A stretch of DNA of 64,000 nt. It comes from Baylisascaris procyonis (Eukaryota > Nematoda > Chromadorea > Rhabditida > Ascarididae). The notes beneath the pieces were generated by a model. It was not told the origin of the DNA. It did not search any database and saw nothing but the letters and a program-made list of their open reading frames with translations. The DNA lies in NCBI GenBank assembly GCA_037389465.1, contig JAZARR010000032.1, forward strand, positions 682,001 through 746,000, in the 5' to 3' direction. Position 1 is the first letter of the stretch, and every line of letters begins with the position of its first letter. Below are positions 12,801 to 23,424 of the stretch, one piece after another. The position numbers and the translations under genes were made by a program.

Positions 12801-15036
12801 TAGCCGAAATTAGAGCAATAGTGGGAAAAAGAAGAATCAAATATTGCTAGAAGTTCGTTAATTTTACAAATGGAAATATTAAAATAGCTAAAAAAAAAGA
12901 AGAAGCAATTATTTGAACTCTGCACTAATATTGGTAATGGTTACTATTTAAGTTGGTCATTTGAAAAGCAAATAAGTCAACTTTTTTGGCTAAACAAACG
13001 TTGAATTTAGATTAAACAAAAAATATTTCAATTCTCATGTAACCGATTACGCTTAATTTCATTCAATTCTACAATGAAAGAATTGAAATGATTACACAAA
13101 AGTGCAAATACACATTACGATTTCCCTTATGCCAACTTCTTTCTTTTATCTTTTCTCTGTTTCAGCTCTCATCGTCCTGACGAATAAAGTTCACGATGGC
13201 ATTGTTGGCTAGGCTATCAATATTAAATTCAGGACCTATATAAATTCTTATATAGGCAACAACTTAAAATTGAGAAAATTTTTGATTAAGGAAGCAGACA
13301 ACACATTACATATATTCTAATTAAAAATAATTGATATAATTTTTGAAGAAAAACCACATAACTGAGTATAAATAATGATATAACCAACCGATACGAGCCA
13401 CACACTCAGATCCACCATCTTGACGTCGACGACACATTTCATTTGCAGCACATCGTTTTTGCTAAAAAACAAACGGCCAAATTCATTCAGCGATCTTGCC
13501 GTTCTTGAATGTAGATTTAACATTTCACATTCACTTAATGCTCTTATTAGAAAATCATTGCATTTTTGTTACTATTACAGGGGTGGCTTCAATTTCATTC
13601 CTCTAAACTTTTGATAGTTCATTTAGGCAATTGCTTACTGCGTAAGAAAATGAATAAAAACCTAAATTATGCAAAATTAGCGACGTAGAAAAATTCCTCA
13701 TTGAAGCAAAAAAATTTATTCCTACTCATATATGAGTAAATTGCATAAGTGATGATTGCTTTAAACACGATTAGATTATTCAATTCAAATTACCTCAACA
13801 TGTTTCATTAATGATAAAATTAATACGAATGCATATAGCTTGAGCATAATCACTAAGGAATATTGGTCTCTTTTGTCTTAACCTCATTCCTAGGATGCTC
13901 CGGAGCTTCAGTTCGTTCTCCTAAAACACTAATTTAGAAGAGCGCAAAACCAATATGCATAAATTTATATGCAAAAAAAAGCGCATACCGCAAAATATTC
14001 CGCTTATATTAGCAAATTCAGAAGCTGTAATGTCCTATTTATGTTTATTTTGCAAATCCAGAATCAGATTTTCAGGATTAATACCATAGCAATCAAATTT
14101 CAGGGACTAATTAACGAAAACAAAACGATAGGGGAATGCTTGACATACGATGAAACGATTCAACTATGAGCATTCCACTGATAAAATATTTCATGAAAAA
14201 CAAAAAAATCTTTGCAAATTTCTTAAATATTATAAAGTGATTTATTTTAAGCGCATAAAAATATTAGCATATCTACATTAACAACGCAAATTATTACTGC
14301 AAAAGAAAAGAATCTGTTCGAGATATCGCAATACCTTAAATAAAATTTTTTCTTTCCCAATGGGAACATTAGGAAAAAACTTTTCCCTTCATTTTAGTGA
14401 TGAAATATTATATAGCGATAATGGGATCTATAGCTGAAATTTTAAAGTTTTTTTTTCATCTTCATCTCATAAAAACCAATAACCTTACAATCGAATGGCT
14501 ATTGTATTGTACTTCACTCTTATTTGTACTTCTACTAGTGCAAAATGTATGAAAATTCAATCATTTAGTTGCCTAAATATTTTTGTGCATTTTAGGAATA
14601 AGGGAAATTCGGTTTTTTCTCCGGTTTAGAGAGATAAATTTCATTCCGTTTACCTTTCATAATAAGCATGAAGAATTCACTCGACGGAATGACCTATAAT
14701 GGTATATTAGTGGTTAGATGAAAGCTATGTGGTGCAAAAGAATTGAGTTGTTTTCTCAGATTTGAAGTCATAAATGTGAACGATGCATTAGATATTGCAA
14801 CGCCATCAACTAAATACCCATAAACGTACCTGACATGGATCGTCGTTGCATATACATGAGCAAGCACCTGCAATACCCCAACGAAATCCGTTTGGACAAT
14901 TCAGGTCACAACCGAATGGTCGTAGACGACAAATAGTGCCACCGATCGCAACGATAGGTGCACCGAATATAGGCACTTGACTATGCACTTCTCGAAGAAA
15001 CAACAAAAACAACAGCCTCCAACGCTGTAGCAGCAT
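486..15036 (-). CDS. Secreted multidomain WAP / thyroglobulin-1 / antistasin / lustrin protein, complete, 16 exons
   Basis: Probable secreted protease-inhibitor or extracellular-matrix protein of 898 residues. Exons, 5' to 3': 15036-14830, 13461-13389, 11563-11357, 10301-10146, 9752-9552, 8703-8506, 8001-7895, 5927-5693, 5175-5014, 4315-4133, 3846-3640, 3176-2937, 2044-1976, 1624-1409, 1145-1080, 655-486 (TGA at 488-486). Every junction is GT-AG and the phases agree throughout; almost all introns are phase 1. The start ATG opens a hydrophobic signal peptide (MLLQRWRLLFLLFLREVHSQ). Domain order: antistasin-like, WAP, WAP, TY1; antistasin-like, lustrin, WAP, WAP, TY1; antistasin-like, lustrin, WAP, WAP, TY1. 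No transmembrane segment follows, and the C-terminus is a short non-cysteine tail. In known families WAP and antistasin domains inhibit serine proteases and TY1 domains inhibit cysteine proteases; the role here is inferred. C. elegans C08G9.2 may be the relative, from memory and unverified. Single small phase 1-1 exons could have been missed. Confidence 0.88.
4133..8703 (-). CDS. Module 2 of the secreted gene (exons 6-10): antistasin-like, lustrin, WAP, WAP, TY1
   Basis: Exon 6 (8703-8506) encodes an antistasin-like unit (VQCPFGIKTQQNGCPLSNCE) and its cysteine tail. Exons 7 (8001-7895) and 8 (5927-5693) share a lustrin-type cysteine-rich unit (NVCPHGLP ... YWCHM, then GYNGFGFCCEKPE). They are split by a phase-0 intron of about 2 kb, and the codon TGT is completed across the exon 6/7 junction. 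Exon 8 continues into an eight-cysteine WAP domain (core SKCCFDGCGLSC). Exon 9 (5175-5014) is the next WAP domain (core KQCCVVGCSTAC). Exon 10 (4315-4133) is a TY1 domain in which the usual CWCV is CFCV (IQCDSRGCFCV); all six cysteines are kept. Confidence 0.87.
7421..7770. repeat. Purine-rich degenerate repeat region in intron 7 of the secreted gene
   Basis: Loosely repeated phrases resembling GCAArGAAAmCGAArCTCAGCC begin near 7441, 7507, 7605 and 7672. The plus strand is open for 125 codons here, but the peptide is a Lys/Arg/Ser/Gln-rich mix that follows from the purine bias, so I treat it as repeat-derived rather than a gene. Confidence 0.45.
8093..8120. repeat. (TTTA)n microsatellite
   Basis: About six TTTA units in intron 6 of the secreted gene. 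Confidence 0.8.
8878..8945 (+). repeat. Degenerate tRNA-like fragment
   Basis: TAGCTCAGTGAGC resembles a D-arm with a perfect 4-bp stem (GCTC/GAGC) but a loop cut to three bases. ATTCGAATC about 35 bases later resembles a T-loop / B-box. There is no acceptor stem. Probably a tRNA-derived fossil in an intron of the secreted gene. Confidence 0.25.
8951..9003. repeat. Short tandem repeats of ATTGGTCA
   Basis: Four copies of (T/A/C)ATTGGTCA(A/T) in about 50 bases, two of them followed by AGACCC. They directly follow the tRNA-like fragment in intron 5 of the secreted gene. Confidence 0.6.
9552..15036 (-). CDS. Module 1 of the secreted gene (exons 1-5): signal peptide, antistasin-like, WAP, WAP, TY1
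   Basis: Exon 1 (15036-14830) encodes residues 1-69: the signal peptide, then an antistasin-like repeat with CDLNCPNGFRWGIAGACSC. Exon 2 (13461-13389) carries the short cysteine tail of that unit, including KRCAANEMCRRR. Exon 3 (11563-11357) is a WAP domain with all eight cysteines (core LKCCSNGCGREC). Exon 4 (10301-10146) is a second eight-cysteine WAP domain (core DKCCMNDCGRVC). Exon 5 (9752-9552) is a complete six-cysteine thyroglobulin type-1 domain with the hallmark VQCDKVYCWCV and a closing PDC. Unlike modules 2 and 3, no lustrin unit lies between the antistasin-like unit and the first WAP domain. I scanned the 1.8-kb intron at 11564-13388 for one and found none. Confidence 0.87.
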
Positions 15037-15093
15037 TACATTGATGTAACGGTAGATGATAGATTAGAGGCACAAAATTACAGAGAAAAGAGG
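15037..15093 (-). promoter_or_regulatory. 5' leader of the secreted gene, with a start-stop upstream ATG
   Basis: Reading the minus strand, an acceptor-like TTGTTGACAG ends near 15094, so mature mRNA could begin at about 15093 by cis- or spliced-leader trans-splicing. Just before the chosen start lies ATGTAATG: an ATG followed directly by TAA, overlapping the base before the true ATG. I chose the second ATG because it opens directly into a signal peptide in frame with the domains. Confidence 0.4.
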
Positions 15094-15342
15094 CTGTCAA
15101 CAAGTATCGAGGTAAGGAGTTGTCAATAAGAACACCACGATCCTCTAGTAGCGATATTATAGGCACATACGTCAGCCTATGTTCACAATTGCAGTTCGAT
15201 GCAATAGCGGGGGGCGTGCGTTGCGCTCACCGAGTACCGATAATAGGCATCGACGGTCATTGCTCGTCCCCTCATAATTGATCATACAACAATTCACACT
15301 GCCCACGGCTCACTTATTTCATCTACTAACTCAAAAAAAGAG

Positions 15343-15381
<39 letters not shown>

Positions 15382-15405
15382 ACAAATAAATAAATAAATA
15401 AACAA
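15343..15405. repeat. (TAAA)n microsatellite
   Basis: About 15 units of TAAA, with two TAAAC interruptions, in the divergent spacer. Confidence 0.9.
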
Positions 15406-15981
15406 TTGACCGTGTTCACAAGATTCATATTCCTCGGGCGATTTCTCCCTTCACTTACTTCCTCTATCAAATCCGTTGTCCAAAAGGGACACCTTTGCTA
15501 TGACACATATGGACTTTACATCCTTTTAGAGAACGACGGAAATTCTTAGGCAATCAAGCGATGTGGCTAGTTTACCATGATTTGTCCTTCATTGCTTATC
15601 ACTTCCGAGGAATCTCAGCATCGAGAACATGACCCTGCGATTTAGTCGGCCTAAACGCACCTACCTCCTTGAAAGCCTTCGAGCTAATAGATCAATATAA
15701 TCGGGTACATTGCGATCGAAAAATCGAAATTTAGGTCAATATTTTAAAAACCTGGCTGAGAATTGAAAAAACAAGTATCGAGTACTTGACAGACTGCAGT
15801 CACAAGAAAAATTTGTTGATAATTATGTCAAAGCAATAGAACTCATAATCGAAATATTCGATTATAGTTACGAGTATAACAGCGTTTATATATCCTTTTT
15901 ATGAGCATACAACTCCTTTTCATCCATCTTTCATACTAGCAGTGAGTCACATCCCACTAAATTATCACAACTCTTTCAAAG

Positions 15982-16590
15982 TCAACTGCGCCTGCACCTT
16001 CGAAAGGCTTGGAACCAGGTTGGATCGTCTCAATCCTTACTAGTTGCCTCTTGATGATCGCGATTGTCACCGCAATTAGAATCTTTTTATACTATTGCAA
16101 AAAACAAATCAAAAAGTGTTTCACGAAAAATATGAAGCCATTTCAAGACGACCATCCGTTGACGATAAATCTCCCTATCGTACCGCATTCGCATTTCCCA
16201 TGAACGTCTACGATACGTCGATGGCAGGACGTGCGGTTAATTCTAACCAAATTTACAACCAGCGTACTTCGAACTTTACTGGTGCTGTTTATGACTTTGC
16301 ACCAGCAGCATCACAATCACAACTAATGCGCCTTCCGACTTTACCAAAGCAATCAGATTTCTCAGCGCCACCTGCACGAAATCTTGGCGATCCTTACGGC
16401 TGGTTCACTGACTGGAGCTCAAGGACAATCACAAGTCGCTAATGACCTCTATGGGTATTCGGCTAGCACAGATGGACGATTGTTTCCACGACTTCCCATG
16501 CAAGCGAAAGCTGACAGATTTAAGAATCTGAGTTGGGCTAATATCTTCACTACGTTATGTATTATTTGTCGGTGTTCGATAAAGGGGTAA
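15982..16590 (+). pseudogene. Probable single-pass membrane protein exon with two frame switches
   Basis: Unrecognised family. From an acceptor-like TTTCAAAG at 15974-15981 the frame reads a short Ser/Thr/Pro-rich stretch, then a transmembrane helix (WIVSILTSCLLMIAIVTAI) followed by basic residues. At the A6 run near 16095-16105 coding character moves to another frame, which reads a cytoplasmic-type tail (FPMNVYDTSMAGRAVNSNQI and onward) until about 16400. It then returns to the first frame (GYSASTDGRLFPRLPMQAK) and stops at TAA 16588-16590. One missing base and later one extra base would join them. I see no GT-AG intron of the right length. There is no ATG in the first segment, so upstream exons or trans-splicing would be needed. 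It may be a pseudogene, a live gene with assembly indels, or an unrecognised splice pattern. Confidence 0.45.
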
Positions 16591-17050
16591 AAGGATATTT
16601 CACAACGAATCGCTATGCGCTATGCTGCATTTATAAACTTTGTCCCTATATAAAAAGGAAACCTTAAAATATATGGATAAATTACGTGCAAACGTGAATG
16701 AAACGATAATTAAAGTGAGCCACTGAGTTTTGTATTGAATTATTCACACAGAGAAATATTGCTATTACTTTTTGCAGAGATTTGAAAGAAGTAAATACTT
16801 GGAAAGTGATTGATGGAAACAGCGACCACCTACCACATTGCATAATCAACATGCCGAGTATAGTATTCACCAATCATCACACCTGTAACCAACGGAAAAT
16901 GAAGTAAGACCATCACATGATTTTCAAAGTCTTTGACGAAAAAAGAGTACTAAACGAATAAAAACAGCTTTATGTTTCGGATAATACAACGCATAGTATA
17001 CATTCTCCAAATCTTAGCTACTGGCGCGCGCAAACAGGAGTGACAGGCGT

Positions 17051-17123
17051 GGCAGCGTGGCGTAGTGGATAGTGCGTCTCACTTCGAACCAGCATGTTGT
17101 AGGTTCGAGCCCCGCCTCTGCGT
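17051..17123 (+). repeat. Degenerate tRNA-Arg(TCG)-like sequence (tRNA pseudogene or tRNA-derived SINE head)
   Basis: The A-box TGGCGTAGTGG and the B-box GGTTCGAGCCC are close to consensus and correctly spaced, and the D-stem pairs GCGT/GTGC. The anticodon loop would be CTTCGAA (anticodon TCG, Arg). However, only 2 of 5 anticodon-stem pairs form, the acceptor stem has 5 of 7 pairs, and the T-stem has one mismatch. I therefore do not call a functional tRNA. Confidence 0.5.
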
Positions 17124-17209
17124 CAGGAGTTTTCTAAGATTTCTGTCATTTCGAGCTCGATTTCCAATTAGACTTGAAAGCCCTTCCTGTCATGGAAAGC
17201 TTAGTTCCT

Positions 17210-17471
17210 TCAAAAAGCGGTCATAATTGCTATGAGGTTTGTGGGCTGAAGCAGCTTAACGAATAGGCTGACTTGAGTTGGAATGAATAAAATTGAATCT
17301 ATCAGGTAGTACCCAGGTTCGACATCTGCCTGGCTCAGAAGAGGCTTCCCCCCCCCCTCCCTCCCTTTTGTACCAACATAAAAGTGGAGGAGAGGCTTCG
17401 CCCAACCAAACGGGCAGGGGAACCGCACCTAACTTCCCACCTCCGCAATCCCAACCGAACGCTTTAATCAC
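17210..17471. other. Unexplained open frames on both strands in a GC-rich block
   Basis: Both strands are open for about 70 codons because of the C/G-rich tract and lack of stops. The peptides are Pro/Gly-rich with no motif. Treated as part of the tRNA-like repeat block. Confidence 0.3.
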
Positions 17472-17491
17472 TGAGCCAATTCTACCACGTA
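17305..17491 (-). repeat. GC-rich block with tRNA-like arms
   Basis: On the minus strand it begins GTAGAATTGGCTCAGTGATT, like a tRNA A-box. Its far end holds GGTTCGACATC on the plus strand, like a B-box in the opposite sense. In between are a C10 run and two copies of GAGGCTTC. It resembles a scrambled tRNA-derived SINE; there is no coding signal. Confidence 0.3.
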
Positions 17492-17803
17492 ATCCATGTC
17501 ATTTTCATCCGTTTTGTATTTCATAATGAAATTGTCATATTTCATAGTGAAATGGTCACAACCTCCTATCCTGCTACCTTACACATGTATACATGAGCGA
17601 TTGTGTACAATGGGTTCACAGTGAGAAGTTGTGAGAGTTGGAATTTTCGCTCGAAATTTTGAGCACACTTTTCACCACCATACACCACACTGATCCTGCT
17701 GTCCAATGAACTCATCCAAGAGAGTCAGCAGAGGAAGAGATAGAAAAAATTCAAAATTCCACTGTTTTAAAGGGAGTTATCGTTGGAACAAGGAAAACTG
17801 GAT

Positions 17804-17806
<3 letters not shown>

Positions 17807-17848
<42 letters not shown>
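17807..17848. repeat. (TA)n microsatellite
   Basis: Uninterrupted AT dinucleotides over about 42 bases. Confidence 0.95.
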
Positions 17849-17851
<3 letters not shown>

Positions 17852-18197
17852 TGAAATTTCTAGCTCTAGAAATTTATTGAGTCTACTATGCGCATTCAAA
17901 TAAACACATGAAAGATCCACTTTGCGCTGATCTGCATGTATCCTGCGATTTTAATTGGTGCTCATCGAGATAGTCGACAATGATAAAGGATTCAACGGTT
18001 TGCGGTACATCTTCACCTGGGTGTCTCGATAGTATGACAGATAATTCGAAGCATTAACGAAGAGATTGACTTCGTGTCTTGTTAGACCCTACAAATCTTG
18101 TAGTTAAAGGTGTTTCATTGCTCAGTTCTTCTTCCTGCTCTCTCCTTTCTCTCTCCTTGACTCAACAATGAATAAAAACCTGATTTTCCACTGAAAG

Positions 18198-18382
18198 GAC
18201 TACATTTTACACCTTGGATCCCTCTGAGAATTGACGGTGATGATCCTCGTACAGATCATTTCGCTTCATGCATCTATACGGGATGCGCAAAAGTCCTCGG
18301 ACCATTTGCTCTACTTTTGTCTCTCGTTGGATGCTTATTTTGGCGCGAATGGATGACGTATTCCTTGAACCGCATATCATAA
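18198..18382 (+). CDS. Possible orphan 3' exon encoding a hydrophobic segment
   Basis: After an acceptor-like CCACTGAAAG the plus strand is open to TAA at 18380-18382. The peptide contains a polar start and a membrane-like helix (VLGPFALLLSLVGCLFW) followed by REWMTYSLNRIS. The minus strand is also open over 65 codons from an ATG, so direction is uncertain. It could be a distal exon of the membrane gene near 16 kb, but no linking exons were found. Confidence 0.22.
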
Positions 18383-19779
18383 ATTGCATGGCGTATGACG
18401 TCACTCATTGTTGCTAAAGTAAGCGAGAGCAAAAAGGCGACTAAATAGATCATAGTTGGAATCGATGATCTACCGCGATTTAAAGCGCTTTTTTAAACAA
18501 TGTGATCTGCTGATGGTGTTGATATCGCTATGTCTGTGATCATCCGTACGATATGGGTTTATTGCGTTTAGTTTGTCAATAGTCGATAGGTTTTGTTGGT
18601 TTTTCTAATTTTTATGCTCTAATTATATGTTTCCTTCACTTTTTCATAGAAATATATTATTAGTTTTTAATAAGCTTAGCTTTAGAGAAGATAGGTAAAA
18701 GGATAAAATTCAAAAATTCGTGTGAAATTTTCTCGATAGTAATGAGCAAGGTAGTATGATGTTCTCCTGAAATATTTCATAATTAGACTGCTATGCTGAT
18801 GTATGTTTAATATTAATGCAATGAAAGTTTTACATGACGGAATGATGGAGAGCGCAAAAAAATGAATTACGTGAAGGTAGGATGAAATACTTTCCATAAG
18901 GAACGGATTGATGAGCAGGAGGAAACATCAATTTCAAGTTGATTTGCAAAAATTTGAATTTGAGATCAAATCTAACCTCTTGAATTTGAGTTTTTTATGA
19001 GATAGGTTTCAATGACCCGTATTGAGAACCTCTCAATTTTGACCACTAATTTTATTCAATATTAGAAAATGACCGAGAGTTTTCAGTGTTTGACAGCTCG
19101 AATATTTATTTTTGATCGTTGAATTCAAATTGCAAGCATCGAACATGACGATTATAATGTTCAGCTACGGTTTACTTTGGCGTATTTTTTTTTTTACTTC
19201 GATATACAGCTATTATCCATGGTTCGCATATTGCAACGACTAATTTAGAGGTATTAGGTAGGTCATTTATGTTGAGTGTATCAGATTCATAGATGAAGTT
19301 TGAAGGTGTTCGACGGTTGTCGAAGGATTTAGCTAAAATTGTAATTTTATTTGAATCTATATCTTCTTTCTTCCTCAAAAAAAAAAAGAAAAACAACAAA
19401 ATTTGTTAATCGAACGGTATCGGCCATCTCAATGCTTCGTCATTAATCTGCTGTAATAACATTGCAATTGTCCAACTCAACAAAGAACTTGAAGCGGCTA
19501 GTAATCATATAAAAATTTCCCATATCTAAATGACTTATAAAATGTTTCAATAGAAAAGTCTAAATTTTAGTGATCAGTAAATTTTAATGGTGAAAACATC
19601 AGTCACTAAAATTCTATCAAATCTTTTCCTGGAAGTCTAAATTTTTTCACAATCTTAGAGGTTTTCACGAAAGGAGAATTCAAAAATCGATCAGGAGTTG
19701 ACCGATCGGGCAATAAACCTTGTCAAGTATCAAATATCTTCGTTTTTTTTTAGAGCTTCAATGAATGAATTTGCATAAG

Positions 19780-20160
19780 CGGGATCGTTTATCCCCACGT
19801 ACGATTTGCGTAAGACAATGGGCGACGTGGCAAAATTTGTGAGCTTCTTAGGAACCCGGTGGAGTCTCCACTGCGGTTGACTCCTGACCGGAGTCTCGCG
19901 CGATGTTTAATCGTCACAACGATGGGGGAGAGTTCATAGCTTTCACCTTTTACAGGTAGAGGTCGAAAAGCATGAATTCACTGAATGAAGTTGGAATAAT
20001 GAAAATTTCGGAACGCTGCGTATTGCTTCTCAGCTCAAAGATCGAAGGTGCCGTCATTATGGAACGAACGAATAATAGTTGTCCTCGCTTGTTTCCTCGA
20101 TCAGTGGATGTGATGTACGCACGAGAGGCGGTGATGTTGTTTAATCTTTGCTTTTGTTAA
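19780..20160. other. GC-elevated intergenic block
   Basis: Stands out from its AT-rich surroundings. It holds the direct repeat GGAGTCTC ... GGAGTCTC with GACTCC between, able to form a GGAGTC/GACTCC hairpin, and frames open on both strands for about 60-68 codons around 19950-20150. No recognised product. Confidence 0.3.
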
Positions 20161-20876
20161 CGTATTGAATTGTTTTTTTTTATTGAATGTTTTAATGGCA
20201 TTTATGGTTTCTACCCATGGTTTATTGATTGGGAAAGTCAAAACTGTGGGCAAGTATCTTTGTTTACTAATATCCATGCAATACTACCTCCTGATGACCG
20301 AGATAGGCTGTCGGAAGTGAAAGTTAGATAGGTGCGATCTAATACCCAGACGGCTTGAAAATCAAAATCTGTTTTGATCGTTTAACGTCTGGGAAAAAAC
20401 GTCTCTTTTCCAGTTTTCCATCTTCCTTTTTCGGTGGTTATGCTAAATTTATATTAGATATGCATATTGTGATAGTGTCACATCTAATTTGTTTATCTGT
20501 AAGAGTTAGCATATGTATGCATGTTCACTTCTTAATCTAGGAGTTCCGATTCCGGAGCTAATTAGGAAGGAGTTTTTACACTATTGCATATATATCATTA
20601 CTCAATCGTGAACCATGTAACTACTGATGGGATGAGTGAAATGGAAAGCGTATATTGCGTTAGATTCTTTGAGATGTTTTTCTCTTTGTTTTTATAAGCG
20701 TTTTTTAGACCTTTGCTCTTCAAAATTATAGATGAATTGATTTGTTAGAAAAACTGGATTTATAGAATTTAAGCTGCGGGGGGGGGGATTATGTTAGGAA
20801 GTTGTAGCTTCAATAGCTACGGCTGTTAATATTGCTTGGAAAGTGATTCCATTTAAAGAGAAATTTTCAAATTATT

Positions 20877-20882
<6 letters not shown>

Positions 20883-20924
<42 letters not shown>
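20883..20924. repeat. (TA)n microsatellite
   Basis: AT dinucleotide run of about 42 bases. Confidence 0.95.
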
Positions 20925-20927
<3 letters not shown>

Positions 20928-23423
20928 TATTTATTAGTTCGTTTATTTCATTCATATTTTTACTTTTATATGTATAGACGAAACATCACGAAAGATGGAT
21001 GACCTTTAATTGTATTATATATATGAAACACACTATTTTGACTTCGTAGCTCTTTTTCCATTATTTTGATAGTTGCTCTTCTGTTATTTGCTTTAGTTGC
21101 TTTATAGCAATGTATCTAGTTCCCGTAGTTATTATTGCTACCATTTGTTGATTGTTACTTTATTGGATTTATTTTTTCTGTTTCACCTGTTGAATTCCAA
21201 GTTTACCTACATAAAAGCTTTGCAAGTAGTATGAAGTACAAGTTTACGAAGTTTTTTTTTTTCAAGAATAATAAAGTGTAACGCTGTTACAGAGTTTAGA
21301 TGTTCGTCGATTGAATTTTTTATTTTTAGTTCTTTTCGTTATGAAATGCGAAATAATTTGTTTGATGATTAGAGTTTTCTTTTAAAAAAAGTCAACATAT
21401 TTTATAGTGGAATAAAATTTTATATCCTAGAATTTCTTGCTGTGAAGGATCTCTTACATATTGAAGGATTTTGCTTAGCTCAACGAGTGGATCAATGAGA
21501 AAGCTTTATAGAAATTTTCAATTGATACACAGCTGCATCATTATGTCAATGAAACGGCGAAAATCATTCAACGAAATTCCGCAATACAGTTGCATTATTT
21601 GTGAATGCGAATTTGTGTGCATATTACAATTGACCACCCTAAAGCAAGTCGCATCACATTTTCAACAAATGTGTTGGTTTGTCGTTTGATCGTCTCATGT
21701 TGAAAGTTTTATCGCAAAATCTTATTACTAGTGGCTTTATTTTATTCTTCGTCAACGCCAACACATCGCATTGTTGGTATAGGTTTTGCTAAGGAGTGGT
21801 TGCATCTGATGATGCGCATCGAATGGGGCAGTTGTTTTGTGTACAACGAAACGACTGAAGATTGTTGTATGTACGTGTCTGTGTGTGCAATGCTTTAAGT
21901 TGACGTTTTCATTGTTGATGTTGAAAGCAATACTTTCTCAATGATTCTATTTTGCACGCTATGGATTTATGAAATCTTTGCTTATCGCCTGAATTTACGT
22001 ATTGAACTAAAAAATTTCCCCTTAGTATTAGACTCTCTACTCGTGTTTATATATTGTTGGTATCTTTTTCCAGCAATGCTGTGGAGTATAATTTTTTATA
22101 TGAGAGCAACGTTTAACGAGCAATTTTAGAATGTTAAGTATTAGATATCATATTTAAGTAGTTATATAAATGTTAGCTATATTGATATATGCATCATAGG
22201 TATATTTATAGAATTAATAATTTATGAAAGATTTTATTTATTATCAATGTTTTTTTTTTTACTCTTTTTCTATGATGAATGAAGAAGTAATTTTAGTTTA
22301 TTGATGATACTTCTTGTAGTAATATTGAGTACAAATTTATGGAGAGGAAGTATGCCTATATATTGATTAAATTTTATTGCTGTTTTAATTTAAATTTTGC
22401 AGCAACTTCTAGGTTAACATTTATTAGTTATATTATTTCGATTTTTTTTTTTACATGACATTATAATCTTAGTTAGATGCAAAAAGTATCAAAAAGCTCG
22501 AAAAGCATTGAAAGATGCTTTTGCTATCCTTTCGGTGATCTTCCGAGATCGTTTATTGTCGATTGATTCTTCGATTAGTTTTTTACATTATCAAATTCAC
22601 TCAGCAATATGATATGTAAATTTTTGAGGCGTAAAACCTATAGCGAAAATACTCGAATAAAAAGAGTTTATATGGATAAGTGAGGAATACAGCCAGAGAG
22701 AGAGCGAACGTAATAATGAGGCGACTATACGTATGGTGGTAAAAAAAAAAATCCAGCAAAGGGACGATATAATAAGTAAGTTTTTGGCAATCATAGGCAT
22801 AGAAACCATGATGAAGTAGAAGAGAGAGTGCGAACCATTGCTGATCCTTTCGTTTTAGTTCGGCGGGGCTAGCCGAGATTGAACACTCGAAAGCATGCGA
22901 TCATAAGTAGAAAAAAACGAGGCCGGAATTGCTGCGCTGTTTTATATATTTTTGGTACCATCACAACAAATATCGAGTAAGGTGGACCACAGATTTATTG
23001 GATTTAAAGCAACTATAAAAACTACTAGAAATTCATCGCATTTTTTTCTGCATATTTTTTCAATTTCACTACCTCCTTATGTTTGAGGCGTTACCGATCC
23101 CCATATGTGCAATATTTTGCGGCAAACTGAAAAAGGAAGGGGTATAGAATATATGCAGCATTGCACGTTATGCGCTTCCATGTCATGCATAAAAACGTAG
23201 TGTTATACCTTCCTTGTGCAATTCTGGCCACTTCCCACGACATTGTGCAGACTTTCTTGCAGCTTAGATACTCGAATATTATAAGGGTTGAACATTTTCG
23301 CGGAAACATGCTCTCCTTGAAAGGAGTTTTCCACTTTTATTGTCGTTGATAACCGATAGAACTAGAAAAATGTTTTTTTGAGGGGGGAGATTGAATATGA
23401 AACGGTGATGAGGAGTGTAGATG

Positions 23424-23424
<1 letters not shown>

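Larger units (their letters stand above)
15037..15981. other. Divergent intergenic spacer
   Basis: Separates the start of the minus-strand secreted gene from the plus-strand membrane exon, so it probably contains promoters for both directions. It holds a (TAAA)n array and a GC-richer stretch at 15175-15270. I see no open frame with coding character. Confidence 0.5.

Noticed and set aside
17051..17123. Functional tRNA-Arg
   Set aside because: Anticodon stem pairs at only 2 of 5 positions, and the acceptor and T stems carry mismatches.
19172..19399. 75-codon minus-strand frame with a plausible-looking peptide
   Set aside because: Begins in a poly-T (Phe) run, has no splice or start context, and no recognisable motif.
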